From assembly GCA_013359265.1 (NCBI GenBank), contig JABWCD010000002.1, positions 62,001-126,000 of the forward strand: DNA of 64,000 nucleotides, read 5' to 3'. The stretch comes from Candidatus Hydrogenedentota bacterium. Its GTDB lineage: Bacteria; Hydrogenedentota; Hydrogenedentia; Hydrogenedentales; SLHB01. The notes beneath the pieces are model-generated. The model was given only the letters and a program-made list of their open reading frames with translations. It had not been told where the DNA came from and searched no databases. Of the stretch, positions 26,270-34,416 are shown in pieces. Made by a program: the position numbers and the translations under genes. Position 1 is the stretch's first letter. Each line of letters opens with the position of its first letter.

Positions 26270-27274
26270 GTGCGCAGGCTTGCCGCGGCAATTCTCGTTG
26301 TCTCGCTGTCGTTCGCGTGCACGACGCTCGCGCAGCGCCGCGCCGACACGCTTCGCAGGGAGCGGGAAGCGGAGGAAGTCCTCTATTTTCCGAACGAACG
26401 CCTGCTGAAGTCGTTCACGTGCGGACAGAGCAGCGTCATCGCCGACCTTCTCTGGCTGAAGTGCATCAGTTATACATCGAGGGAATTCCGGGGCGACTTT
26501 AAGTTCACGCTACTCGATCGCATGCTCGGCACAATCACGCGTCTCGACCCGTACTTCGTCGACGCGTACAAGTGGGGCGGGGTGTTCCTCGCCATGCTGA
26601 AGCGCGACAACGACGCGAGCATCGAACTCCTGAAAAGCGGCATCGACGACAACCCGAGAAGTTGGGAACTGCCGTTCGAGATTGCGCGCACCTACATCCT
26701 GAACCGGCACGACGGCGTCATGGGCGCGAAGTGGATGGCGCTCGCGGCGTCCACCGGCGAACCGCCGCAGTTCGTCGTGGATTGGGCGAAGAACCTGCAA
26801 CAAAAACACAACCTCGGCGATATCGAGCGCGACATGTGGGCGCAGATCATCGAAAACACCACCGATGAGAACATGCGCGAGACCGCCAAGCGTCGGCTCA
26901 TCGAGGTCGACCTGCGCGAGGTTTGCCGCCTGCTCGATGGCGCGGTAAAGGCGTATCGGGCGAAGACCGGCAAGGCGCCGGAGAGTCTCGATGATTTCTG
27001 GACGGCGGATTCAAGCGACGGCAGGCCCGTGGACCCGCTCGGCGGAACGTTCTTTATCGACGAGAAGGGCGACGTCCAGAATACGTCGCTGCTCGACTCG
27101 CAGGTCGAGGAGAGGCTTGTGTTCTTGCGCGGGTCGATTAACAGGTTCAAGGAGGAGACGGGAGCTACGCCGCCAAACCTCGAACTAATGCGCGAACGGG
27201 GCTATGCGATCCCAACCCACCCATACCACGGGCGCGAGTGGCAGTACGACCCTGCAACCGGCGAAGTGAAGTGA
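26270..27274 (+). CDS. exported TPR-like protein of the ABC transporter operon
   Basis: About 334 residues from a GTG at 26270, 2 nt after the permease stop. The N-terminus is a short basic stretch followed by AAAILVVSLSFACTTLAQ, a signal peptide or single anchor; the Cys suggests it could be a lipoprotein, but no clean lipobox is present. Residues ~40-210 form a helical repeat region resembling tetratricopeptide repeats (FVDAYKWGGVFLAML, RSWELPFEIARTYIL). The C-terminal part has VKAYRAKTGKAPESLDDF and a PTHPYHGREWQYDPATG end, similar to pilin-like or DUF-type tails. It may be a periplasmic partner of the exporter; no enzymatic motif is seen. Confidence 0.75.
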   Translation: MRRLAAAILVVSLSFACTTLAQRRADTLRREREAEEVLYFPNERLLKSFTCGQSSVIADLLWLKCISYTSREFRGDFKFTLLDRMLGTITRLDPYFVDAYKWGGVFLAMLKRDNDASIELLKSGIDDNPRSWELPFEIARTYILNRHDGVMGAKWMALAASTGEPPQFVVDWAKNLQQKHNLGDIERDMWAQIIENTTDENMRETAKRRLIEVDLREVCRLLDGAVKAYRAKTGKAPESLDDFWTADSSDGRPVDPLGGTFFIDEKGDVQNTSLLDSQVEERLVFLRGSINRFKEETGATPPNLELMRERGYAIPTHPYHGREWQYDPATGEVK

Positions 27275-27279
27275 TCCGT

Positions 27280-27305
27280 CACGCTGCGCAACCGGCGCCG
27301 CAGCG
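27280..27305. terminator. hairpin between convergent operons
   Basis: An 8-bp stem (ACGCTGCG ... CGCAGCGT) with a 10-nt loop fills the 31-bp gap between the ABC operon and argB. No T-tract follows on either strand. Confidence 0.5.
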
Positions 27306-28187
27306 TCAATGTGTAACCAATGTACCCATGCCCTGATCGGTGAAGATTTCCAGTAGCAGCGAGTGTGGCACACGCCCGTCGATGATGTGGGTCTTCGCGA
27401 CGCCGTAGTCCAGCGCCTTGAGGCACGCTTCCACTTTCGGAATCATTCCGCCGGCGATTACGCCCTGCTCGATTAGGTCTTCGATCTCCAGATAGTTCAA
27501 TTGATGAATGAGCGACGCGTTGTCCTTCGGATCGCGCAGGATTCCGGGCGTGTCGGTGAGGAAGACCAGCTTCTCGGCTTGAATTGCCGCGGCGATCTCG
27601 CCCGCTGCCGTGTCCGCGTTGACGTTCCATGTATTGCCTTGGGGATCCGTGGCAATGGGCGCAATGATCGGGATGAGGCCCGCATCGCAGAGCACAGAGA
27701 TAATCTTGAAGTGGACCCCCGTGATCTCGCCGACGAATCCCAGGTCCGCGCCGTCTTCCGCCGTCAGTTTTCGCGCGTGCAGCAGGTTGCCGTCCTTGCC
27801 GCAGATACCGATCGGGTTTCCGCCCGCGCGGCTGACCAACGTGACAATCTCCTTGTTGAGTGAGCCGGCAAGGACCATCTCGACGACCTTCACGGTCTCG
27901 TCGTCGGTAACTCGCAGGCCGTTGTGGAACTTTGCCTCGACGCCGAGCCGCTGCAACGTTCGGTTGATCTCAGGGCCGCCGCCGTGCACGACGACGGGGT
28001 TCATCCCGACGTATTTCATCAATACGATGTCTTCCGTCGTGCTTTCGCGCAGGCGCGCGTTCTCCATCGCCGCGCCACCGTACTTGATGACGACGGTCTT
28101 GCCCTCGAACTCGCGGATGTATGGGAGCGCTTCGACGAGCGTCGCCGCCTTGTGGATGAACTGTTCGTACTGGTTAAACGAGGCCAT
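27306..28187 (-). CDS. argB: acetylglutamate kinase
   Basis: A 293-residue enzyme phosphorylating N-acetyl-L-glutamate in arginine synthesis. The kinase-fold motifs are KYGGAAM near the N-terminus (phosphate-binding Lys), VVHGGGPEIN, and the ATP-site region LVFLTDTPGIL with GGMIPKVEACL. The length and the N-terminal helix (QYEQFIHKAATLVEALPYI) resemble arginine-sensitive hexameric NAGKs. It is the last gene of argC-argJ-argB, with a 23-nt gap from argJ. No argininosuccinate or ornithine genes follow in the window. Confidence 0.96.
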   Translation of the reverse strand: MASFNQYEQFIHKAATLVEALPYIREFEGKTVVIKYGGAAMENARLRESTTEDIVLMKYVGMNPVVVHGGGPEINRTLQRLGVEAKFHNGLRVTDDETVKVVEMVLAGSLNKEIVTLVSRAGGNPIGICGKDGNLLHARKLTAEDGADLGFVGEITGVHFKIISVLCDAGLIPIIAPIATDPQGNTWNVNADTAAGEIAAAIQAEKLVFLTDTPGILRDPKDNASLIHQLNYLEIEDLIEQGVIAGGMIPKVEACLKALDYGVAKTHIIDGRVPHSLLLEIFTDQGMGTLVTH

Positions 28188-28210
28188 GTGCCCGGCGCTC
28201 CCCTCTGTCC

Positions 28211-29413
28211 CTATGATCGATAGTCGGCGTTGATGGAAACGTAGTCGTGGCTGAGATCGCTGGTCCAGAACACCGCCGCGCCGCTCCCTGCGCCCACGCG
28301 AATGCGCACGCGAAACTCGGCCTGCTTCATCACGGCGGCGGCGTCCTCCTCGCGGTACTCCGTCGCCGCGCCGTTACTCACGAGTTGCACGTTGTCCAGC
28401 CACAGCGCGAGTTCCGCCGGATCGAAATCCACGCCGGCGTATCCCGCCGCGCACGCAATGCGCCCCCAATTCGGGTCCTGTCCAAAAAAAGCGGTCTTCA
28501 CCAGCATCGAATTGGCAACCGCGCGCGCGATCGTCCTGGCGTCCTCGTCATTCTGTGCGCCTTCGACGGCAATCTCGACAAACTTGGTCGCGCCCTCGCC
28601 GTCGCGCACTAACAGCTTCGCCATTTCGACGCACAGTGCTTTCAGCGCGTTCGTGAACGTAATGAAGTCGGGCGTACTGTCGACCACGCGGACGCCCGAC
28701 GCGCCGTTCGCGAAGCACAACACCGTATCGCTCGTGCTCATGTCGTTGTCGATCGTGATGCAATTGAAAGACGCATTCACCGCCGCACGCAGCGCCTTAT
28801 CAAGCGCCGGCGCCGCGATTTCTGCGTCGCACGTAATGACACAGATCATCGTCGCCATGTCCGGCGCGATCATCCCCGAACCCTTTGCAATTGCGCCAAA
28901 TCGGATCGTGCCCGCCTGCAACGTGACCTCAATCGCCAGTTCTTTAGGCACGGTGTCGGTGGTCATAATTGCGTGCGCCGCGTCCGCGCTGCCCGATGGG
29001 CCTAGCGTCTTCAGACAGTCCGTGACGCCTGATCGAATGCGATCCATCGGCAACGGCACACCGATGACCCCAGTGCTGCAAATGCACACCTCGTTCGTTT
29101 CGATGCGCAGCCCGTCGGCGACCATGCCCGCCGTCGTGCACACGTCCATCGCCCCGCGTTCGCCCGTGGCCGCGTTTGCGTTGCCGCTGTTGATGAACAC
29201 CGCCCGCGCTTTGCCCGCGAGACACGCCGCCGCGTTCCACACCACCGGAGGCGATTTCAAGAGGTTCTTTGTGAACATCCCCGCGACCGTCGCGGGGGCG
29301 TCGCTCACGATCAGCGCGCAGTCCTTTCTCGTCGAGGACGGTTTGATGCGCGCCGCGACGCCGGATGCGCGATATCCCTTCGGCGCGCACACGCCACCGG
29401 AGACTTTCGTCAT
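28211..29413 (-). CDS. argJ: bifunctional glutamate N-acetyltransferase/amino-acid acetyltransferase
   Basis: A 400-residue protein that recycles the acetyl group from N-acetylornithine to glutamate; many also use acetyl-CoA. The autocleavage site is clear, KGSGMIAPDMATM, with Thr188 as new N-terminal nucleophile of the beta chain. Oxyanion residues lie in STGVIGVPLPM. The start overlaps the argC stop as ATGA (29410-29413). No N-acetylglutamate synthase is nearby, which agrees with the cyclic pathway. Confidence 0.96.
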   Translation of the reverse strand: MTKVSGGVCAPKGYRASGVAARIKPSSTRKDCALIVSDAPATVAGMFTKNLLKSPPVVWNAAACLAGKARAVFINSGNANAATGERGAMDVCTTAGMVADGLRIETNEVCICSTGVIGVPLPMDRIRSGVTDCLKTLGPSGSADAAHAIMTTDTVPKELAIEVTLQAGTIRFGAIAKGSGMIAPDMATMICVITCDAEIAAPALDKALRAAVNASFNCITIDNDMSTSDTVLCFANGASGVRVVDSTPDFITFTNALKALCVEMAKLLVRDGEGATKFVEIAVEGAQNDEDARTIARAVANSMLVKTAFFGQDPNWGRIACAAGYAGVDFDPAELALWLDNVQLVSNGAATEYREEDAAAVMKQAEFRVRIRVGAGSGAAVFWTSDLSHDYVSINADYRS

Positions 29414-30420
29414 GGGGCGATACCCGCGAAGTTGAGGCCGGTGCGTTCATCGAGCCCGAACATGATGTTCAAGCACTGAATCGCCATGCCCGACGTGCCA
29501 CCCATGAGGTTGTCGATTGCGCTCACGACGATCAGGTTGCCCGTGCGCGCATCCTTGACCCAACCGATATCGCAGAAATTCGTGCCGCGCACATATTTCA
29601 CTTCCGGCAACTGTCCCTCCGGCAGCACGCGCACGTACGGCTCGTCGGCGTAGCATGCGTACGCCGCCGCCGGATCGACGTCGCCATTCCCGCGAAAGGT
29701 GATCGTCGTTAGAATACCGCGCGTGAGCGGGGCCACGTGCGGCGTGAACTGCACCATCGCCCGGTTGCCCAGTTCCTGTTCGATCTCGGGGATGTGCTGG
29801 TGCACCGCAAGCTTGTACGCCTTGAGGTTCTCGTTCATCTCCGGAAAATGATAGCCTTCGCTCGGCGTGCGCCCCGCACCGGAGATTCCGCTGATGCTGT
29901 CGATCACAACGGGCACCGCCGCTTGCACGTGATCGAGGATTGGGCGCAGCGGCAGAATCGCGCTGATGGGATAACAACCCGGTACGCAGACGAGTTGCGC
30001 AGTCCGCAGTTCACTACGATAAACCGGGGCGAGACCGTACACCGCGTCCGCCAGCAAGTGCGGCGCGCTGTGCTCCTCCCTGTAAAACTTCTTGAACAAC
30101 GACAGTTCTTTGAGTCGAAAGTCGCCGCCAAGATCGAGCACGCGCACACCTTCCGCGCGCAGCGCCGCGACGATCGGGATTGACTGCCCGCTTGGCACAC
30201 CGATGATCACGGCGTCGCACCTCTTCGCCAGCGCCTTCGCGTCAAACCCTTCGATCGCGAGATCGTGGACCTTGCGGAAAGCCGGCAGCACGTCGCTAAG
30301 CCGCTTCCCGGCTGCACTCGTGGACGCCACGGCAACCAGTTCGACAGACGGGTGCACCGCCGCCAGACGCATCATTTCGCGCGCGCCATAACCCGTTCCG
30401 ACTACGCCAATTCGTACCAC
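29410..30420 (-). CDS. argC: N-acetyl-gamma-glutamyl-phosphate reductase
   Basis: A 336-residue NADP-dependent reductase for the third step of arginine synthesis. The GTG at 30420 is chosen because TTGGAG precedes it at a 6-nt spacing and the resulting protein begins VVRIGVVGTGYGAREMMRL, the expected Rossmann start. The much longer upstream frame to 30879 is antisense to the hydrolase region and rejected. The catalytic Cys149 is in VCVPGCYPI, with Ile where Thr is usual. SGISGAGRTP and the HQHIPEIEQEL segment with the active-site His are present. It is the first gene of the arg operon. Confidence 0.95.
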   Translation of the reverse strand: MVRIGVVGTGYGAREMMRLAAVHPSVELVAVASTSAAGKRLSDVLPAFRKVHDLAIEGFDAKALAKRCDAVIIGVPSGQSIPIVAALRAEGVRVLDLGGDFRLKELSLFKKFYREEHSAPHLLADAVYGLAPVYRSELRTAQLVCVPGCYPISAILPLRPILDHVQAAVPVVIDSISGISGAGRTPSEGYHFPEMNENLKAYKLAVHQHIPEIEQELGNRAMVQFTPHVAPLTRGILTTITFRGNGDVDPAAAYACYADEPYVRVLPEGQLPEVKYVRGTNFCDIGWVKDARTGNLIVVSAIDNLMGGTSGMAIQCLNIMFGLDERTGLNFAGIAP

Positions 30421-30493
30421 TGGGATCTCCAAAGATAAACGCGGATTATAGAATTCGTGCGCTGCCTCCCGCAAGACCCGAACGTGCGGGCGG

Positions 30494-31423
30494 TTACGCC
30501 TTTTCCCTTTGCTCGAGCCATGCGCACGCGGCGGCCGGCAGGTCTTCGTGGCCGCCTTCGAAGATGGTAAGACGCGACAGTCCGCTGGTGCGGCGCAGGT
30601 AGATTGTTCGACCGTAGGTTTCGTCTTGGACGGGACCGGGGGCGGCGTTTTCCCGGCGGCACAAGGCGTCAAGCTGATCGTGCGGCACCGGCGTGTCGCC
30701 TCGCGCCTCCGCCAGCGCATTAAACGCCCATATACTGTGCTGGATGCCGATGCCGCGCGGTTGGCCGTCGCGGATACCGTGACTGATGTCGATCGGCACG
30801 TCCTTCGCCCTGGCCATGTGAAACAGCGGCGAGCGGTACCGCAATTCTTCATCCACCCGCGGAGACGACCCCGGCGCACCGCCGCACACCTTCACAATAT
30901 GCCGGTAGGCTTTTGCGCCCTGCGCGACGCATTCGTCATAGAACCTGGCAAGATCCGTCACCGCGCACCACGCCGAGACGCCCGCCCACATCTCGGGCAC
31001 TTCGGCCGCCATCACGAGGGCCATATGCGCGCCGCCGGACACGCCACCCGCGTAGATACGCCGCGGATCCACCGGATGCTTCCCTTTGACAAACGCGACT
31101 GCGTCCAGCACATCCTGCCGCGCCAACCGCGAAGCGCACGCCTGCGGCCTTTTGTTCGGCCCGCGGAAGTGCGGCGCAAGGAAGTGCCAGTCCCGCGCCT
31201 TCGCCTCCGCCTGCCAACGCCGCGAATCCGTGTCGTAACCGTGCCGCCACGGGTGAAGATAGACGAGCAGCGGCCGCGGCCCCGTTCCTCGCGCGGGGAT
31301 GAACACGCACGGCTGCAACGCGCCGTCCAGCGTGCTTCTGACTTGGACCGTATGCCGCGCCGCTTCGGGATCGCGGTCGTCCGATTTCCGCAGACCGAGG
31401 CGTTCGAGCAGCCGCTTCACCAA
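30494..31423 (-). CDS. alpha/beta hydrolase (dienelactone/prolyl-oligopeptidase-like esterase)
   Basis: A 309-residue protein without a signal peptide. The strand PLLVYLHPWRHG gives the oxyanion His-Pro, the nucleophile elbow is GGVSGGAH with Ser129, and the C-terminal catalytic His is in FEGGHEDLP. The architecture is that of the S9/poly(3-hydroxybutyrate)-depolymerase-like hydrolases that often act as carbohydrate esterases. It stands alone, divergent from the acyltransferase gene with 88 bp between the starts. The substrate cannot be told; an acetyl or feruloyl esterase is possible given the sugar genes elsewhere. Confidence 0.8.
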   Translation of the reverse strand: MVKRLLERLGLRKSDDRDPEAARHTVQVRSTLDGALQPCVFIPARGTGPRPLLVYLHPWRHGYDTDSRRWQAEAKARDWHFLAPHFRGPNKRPQACASRLARQDVLDAVAFVKGKHPVDPRRIYAGGVSGGAHMALVMAAEVPEMWAGVSAWCAVTDLARFYDECVAQGAKAYRHIVKVCGGAPGSSPRVDEELRYRSPLFHMARAKDVPIDISHGIRDGQPRGIGIQHSIWAFNALAEARGDTPVPHDQLDALCRRENAAPGPVQDETYGRTIYLRRTSGLSRLTIFEGGHEDLPAAACAWLEQREKA

Positions 31424-31511
31424 CTCACTCCTCCCTGTGTGTCAATCCACTATACAAGAACCCGCGTGCGTTGCCGCGCGGACCCCGATGTGCGACACTT
31501 ATCGTGGTGAC

Positions 31512-32357
31512 ATGAGCAATACGCCCACAGAAAGCGCGGCGGAAATTGACCGCACGCTGACCTTTATCGAAGACGCGTTGCAGCGCGTTCGCGCGTGCCT
31601 TCGCGTTTCGATCGTCGCCATGTGGACCCTTGCGCTCTACGCCGCGCGCATGTCCGCGTTGCCGCTTGCGTTGATCAACGCCGAGGGAGAGCACGCGTTC
31701 CGCCGGTCGATTTTGCGGTTGTGGGCGCGGGGCGTCTGCGCGATTGTGCGCGCGCGCGTCACGGTTCGCGGGGCCGCGCCGCGACCACCGTTCATCCTTG
31801 TGTCGAACCACCTCGGTTACTTCGACGTAATCGTCTACGCGCGCCTGCTCGGCGCGGTGTTTGTATCCATGGCGGAAGTGAAAGCGTGGCCGCTGATCGG
31901 CATGCTGGCGCGCGGACTGAATACACTGTTCATCGATCGCAAGAAGCGACGCGACGCCGCGCGCGTGAACGGCGAAATCAGGAAGATTGTGCAGGAGGGT
32001 TACGGCCTGGTGCTTTTCCCCGAGAGCACGACCACCTACGGCGACACACTGCTCCCGTTCCGCGGTCCGCTCCTGCAGCCCGCGATCGAATTGAAGATGC
32101 CCGTACACTACGCGGCCATCTCGTATCGTACGCCGCACAACGATTCCGGCTTCGAGCATTCGATTTGCTGGGTGGACGACACGCCGTTCGCCACGCACGC
32201 ATTTCGGTTGTTGCGGCTCCGCGCGTTCGATGTTACCGTCATATTCGGCGAATCGCCGATCGCCGCGGGCGATCGCAAACAATTAGCGGTATCGTTGCAC
32301 GCGGCGGTTGAAGCATCGATGCACCGTACCGAACCAAAGACGCCTATCGAAGGATAG
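31512..32357 (+). CDS. 1-acyl-sn-glycerol-3-phosphate acyltransferase family protein (PlsC)
   Basis: A 281-residue membrane-associated acyltransferase. The HX4D catalytic motif is NHLGYFD (His100, Asp105). The second motif, LFIDRKKRRDAARVNGEI, and the third, VLFPESTTTYGD, match the phosphate-binding and acyl sites of PlsC. A hydrophobic N-terminal helix (SIVAMWTLALYAARMSALPLAL) anchors it. The ATG at 31512 was chosen to remove ~70 residues that run antisense to the hydrolase. It may make phosphatidic acid or acylate another lipid such as an ornithine lipid. It is followed after 45 nt by the SLOG-domain gene, which might be cotranscribed. Confidence 0.88.
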   Translation: MSNTPTESAAEIDRTLTFIEDALQRVRACLRVSIVAMWTLALYAARMSALPLALINAEGEHAFRRSILRLWARGVCAIVRARVTVRGAAPRPPFILVSNHLGYFDVIVYARLLGAVFVSMAEVKAWPLIGMLARGLNTLFIDRKKRRDAARVNGEIRKIVQEGYGLVLFPESTTTYGDTLLPFRGPLLQPAIELKMPVHYAAISYRTPHNDSGFEHSICWVDDTPFATHAFRLLRLRAFDVTVIFGESPIAAGDRKQLAVSLHAAVEASMHRTEPKTPIEG

Positions 32358-32402
32358 CCGCACAGCACCTGCCGTGCGGTAAACAAGGGGACTTGTATTG
32401 CC

Positions 32403-34403
32403 GTGGCGCCGACGCAACAATCGCAGTCTCCCGGGATGGAGATGCCGCCGCGTCCGCCCCTGGCGTTTCGCGTGGGCGTCGTCGGCCACCGGCCCGACCG
32501 GCTTGACCTTGAAAAGCTGGACACGCTGCGCGAAGTAATTCACGAAATCCTCCAAGCCGTGCGCAGCGAAGTCGAAATGGTTGGCGAGGCGTGCCGGACA
32601 CTTTACAGCAGCGACCCGTTTACGCTTCGCGCAGTAACGCCGCTGGCCGAAGGCACGGACCGAGTTTTCGGCGAAGTAGCGTTGGGGCTCGGGTACGAGC
32701 TCACCTGCGTGATGCCTTTCCCACAGGCGGAATTCGAACGCGACTTCGCGCCGGGCCGTGCGCTCGAGGCGGGTTCGCTCGAGCGGTTCCGCGGCATTCT
32801 CGACCGCGCAAGACGCGAAACCGCCCTTACCACCTTCGAACTGGACGGCTGCCGCGATGACGAAGCGGCCGCGTATGGCGCCGGCGGACGCGTCGTGCTC
32901 AATCAATCCGATCTGCTTGTCGTCGTGTGGGACGGCCATCAGCGCGGCAAACGTGGCGGCACCGAGGAAACCTTCGGCGAGGCCAAGCGCACCGGTGTTG
33001 GCGCGGTTTGGATCGACGCGCACAATCCCCGGGCGTGGCAACTCGTCGACGCCACCACGCCGGCGCCGTCGAAGCGGAGAGACCAGCGCGCCACGCCGAA
33101 CGGTTCGGGCACGGCGGCGGCGCTCCGGTCCTGGGTCCGCGAATCGCTCGAAGTTCCACAGGCCGTGTCAACCGGGAAACAGGCAGAAGACCCCCGAGCG
33201 AACTTGCTTCGGTACTACGACGAACGCCGCCCGGCCCATACGCGTGCGTTCGTCTGGAACGTGTTTCGGGACGTACTCGGGGACGGTAAATGGAAAGGCA
33301 TCCGCAATGCGATAAGGCCGTTCGAGCAAGACGTCATGGACGAATGGCCGCCGGACCGATCGACACCAATCGGATGCGTCGTTGATTCGTTGCGCCCATA
33401 TTTTGCCTGGCCGGACAAGCTCGCCGTGCTGCACTCGAATCGCTACCGCAGCGCCTTTGTTACCGCGTTCGCATGCGCGGCGCTGGCCGTCTTCTTCGCG
33501 CTGCTGCCGCTTTGTTACCCATTGTTACGCGTGCTGCCGTTCCGCTTGCCGGAATTCCCATACGGCGACTTCACGGCCATCCTGGAATTGGGTACGATAG
33601 GCGCAATTCTCTACCTCGTGCTCAAGGGCAGACACCAGCGGTGGCATGAACGTTGGATCGACTATCGCCTCGCCGCGGAACTGGTACGTCACCTGCGCTT
33701 GGTCGCTCCGCTCGGGGGCGGCAGGCCGTTTCCCCAAGTGCCGGCGCACTGGACAACCTACGGGCATCCCGGCTCGACATGGATGGCGTGGTACGTTCGC
33801 GCCGTCGAACGTGCGCTCGGACTTCCCACGGCCGTTGTCGACAAAGCGTACCTCGATCTGTACTTGCGGCACCTCAGCGATCTGCTCGGCGGCAAGTATG
33901 GCCAAATCGCCTACCACAAGATTACAGGGCGCCGATCGCACAAGATTGAATCGAGGTTGCACGCATACGGTATCGGTCTGCTTGTGTTGACTCTATTTGC
34001 TTGCGGCGCGCACATACTGCATGGTTTCGAGGAGTTGATGCACCTGAATGGACGGAGCGCGCCGCATTGGTTCGAACTCGCGCTGAAGGCGCTTCCTTCA
34101 CCGATTCTCACGTTCGTGTGCGGGTTCCTGCCCGCGCTCGGCGCAGCGATGCAGGGCGTCGTGAACCAGGGCGAATTCCGCCGCATCGCCAAACATTCGG
34201 AATCGATGCAAATCCACTTGAAAAACCTGTCGAACCAAATCGAGGAACTTCGCGAGGAACTTGCCGCGACAAACGATCCCATCTCGTTTCAGTTTTCGAC
34301 CCCTGTGGCCGCGCTGGCCGGCGATGCCTCGCGCCTGCTAATCACGGAGGTGCTGGACTGGCGCGTCGTCTTCCTCGACCATCCGCTGAATCCGCCGGCC
34401 TGA
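32403..34403 (+). CDS. SLOG-domain protein fused to a SLATT-like membrane effector region
   Basis: About 666 residues. The N-terminal ~200 residues carry the SLOG (LOG/Rossmannoid nucleotide-sensing) pattern: FRVGVVGHRPDRL, PLAEGTDRVFGEVALGLG, VMPFPQAEFERDF, and SDLLVVVWDG ... GGTEETFGEAKRTGVGAVWI. The C-terminal half has two hydrophobic segments around residues 345-400, followed by RWIDYRLAAELVRHLRLV, the helix typical of SLATT/DUF4231 proteins. A further hydrophobic pair lies around 525-600, with a terminal coiled segment. Families of this kind belong to predicted nucleotide-signal-controlled conflict systems, where the SLOG part makes or senses a nucleotide and the membrane part kills or depolarises. 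The GTG start is uncertain; ATGs at 32436 and 32442 are alternatives. It ends 13 nt from the convergent RyR gene. Confidence 0.78.
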   Translation: MAPTQQSQSPGMEMPPRPPLAFRVGVVGHRPDRLDLEKLDTLREVIHEILQAVRSEVEMVGEACRTLYSSDPFTLRAVTPLAEGTDRVFGEVALGLGYELTCVMPFPQAEFERDFAPGRALEAGSLERFRGILDRARRETALTTFELDGCRDDEAAAYGAGGRVVLNQSDLLVVVWDGHQRGKRGGTEETFGEAKRTGVGAVWIDAHNPRAWQLVDATTPAPSKRRDQRATPNGSGTAAALRSWVRESLEVPQAVSTGKQAEDPRANLLRYYDERRPAHTRAFVWNVFRDVLGDGKWKGIRNAIRPFEQDVMDEWPPDRSTPIGCVVDSLRPYFAWPDKLAVLHSNRYRSAFVTAFACAALAVFFALLPLCYPLLRVLPFRLPEFPYGDFTAILELGTIGAILYLVLKGRHQRWHERWIDYRLAAELVRHLRLVAPLGGGRPFPQVPAHWTTYGHPGSTWMAWYVRAVERALGLPTAVVDKAYLDLYLRHLSDLLGGKYGQIAYHKITGRRSHKIESRLHAYGIGLLVLTLFACGAHILHGFEELMHLNGRSAPHWFELALKALPSPILTFVCGFLPALGAAMQGVVNQGEFRRIAKHSESMQIHLKNLSNQIEELREELAATNDPISFQFSTPVAALAGDASRLLITEVLDWRVVFLDHPLNPPA

Positions 34404-34416
34404 GGCGGCGCGCACG

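Noticed and set aside
28302-29435. 377-codon plus-strand ORF
   Set aside because: Antisense to argJ.
30509-31510. 333-codon plus-strand ORF
   Set aside because: Antisense to the alpha/beta hydrolase, which has a catalytic Ser motif and a sensible length.
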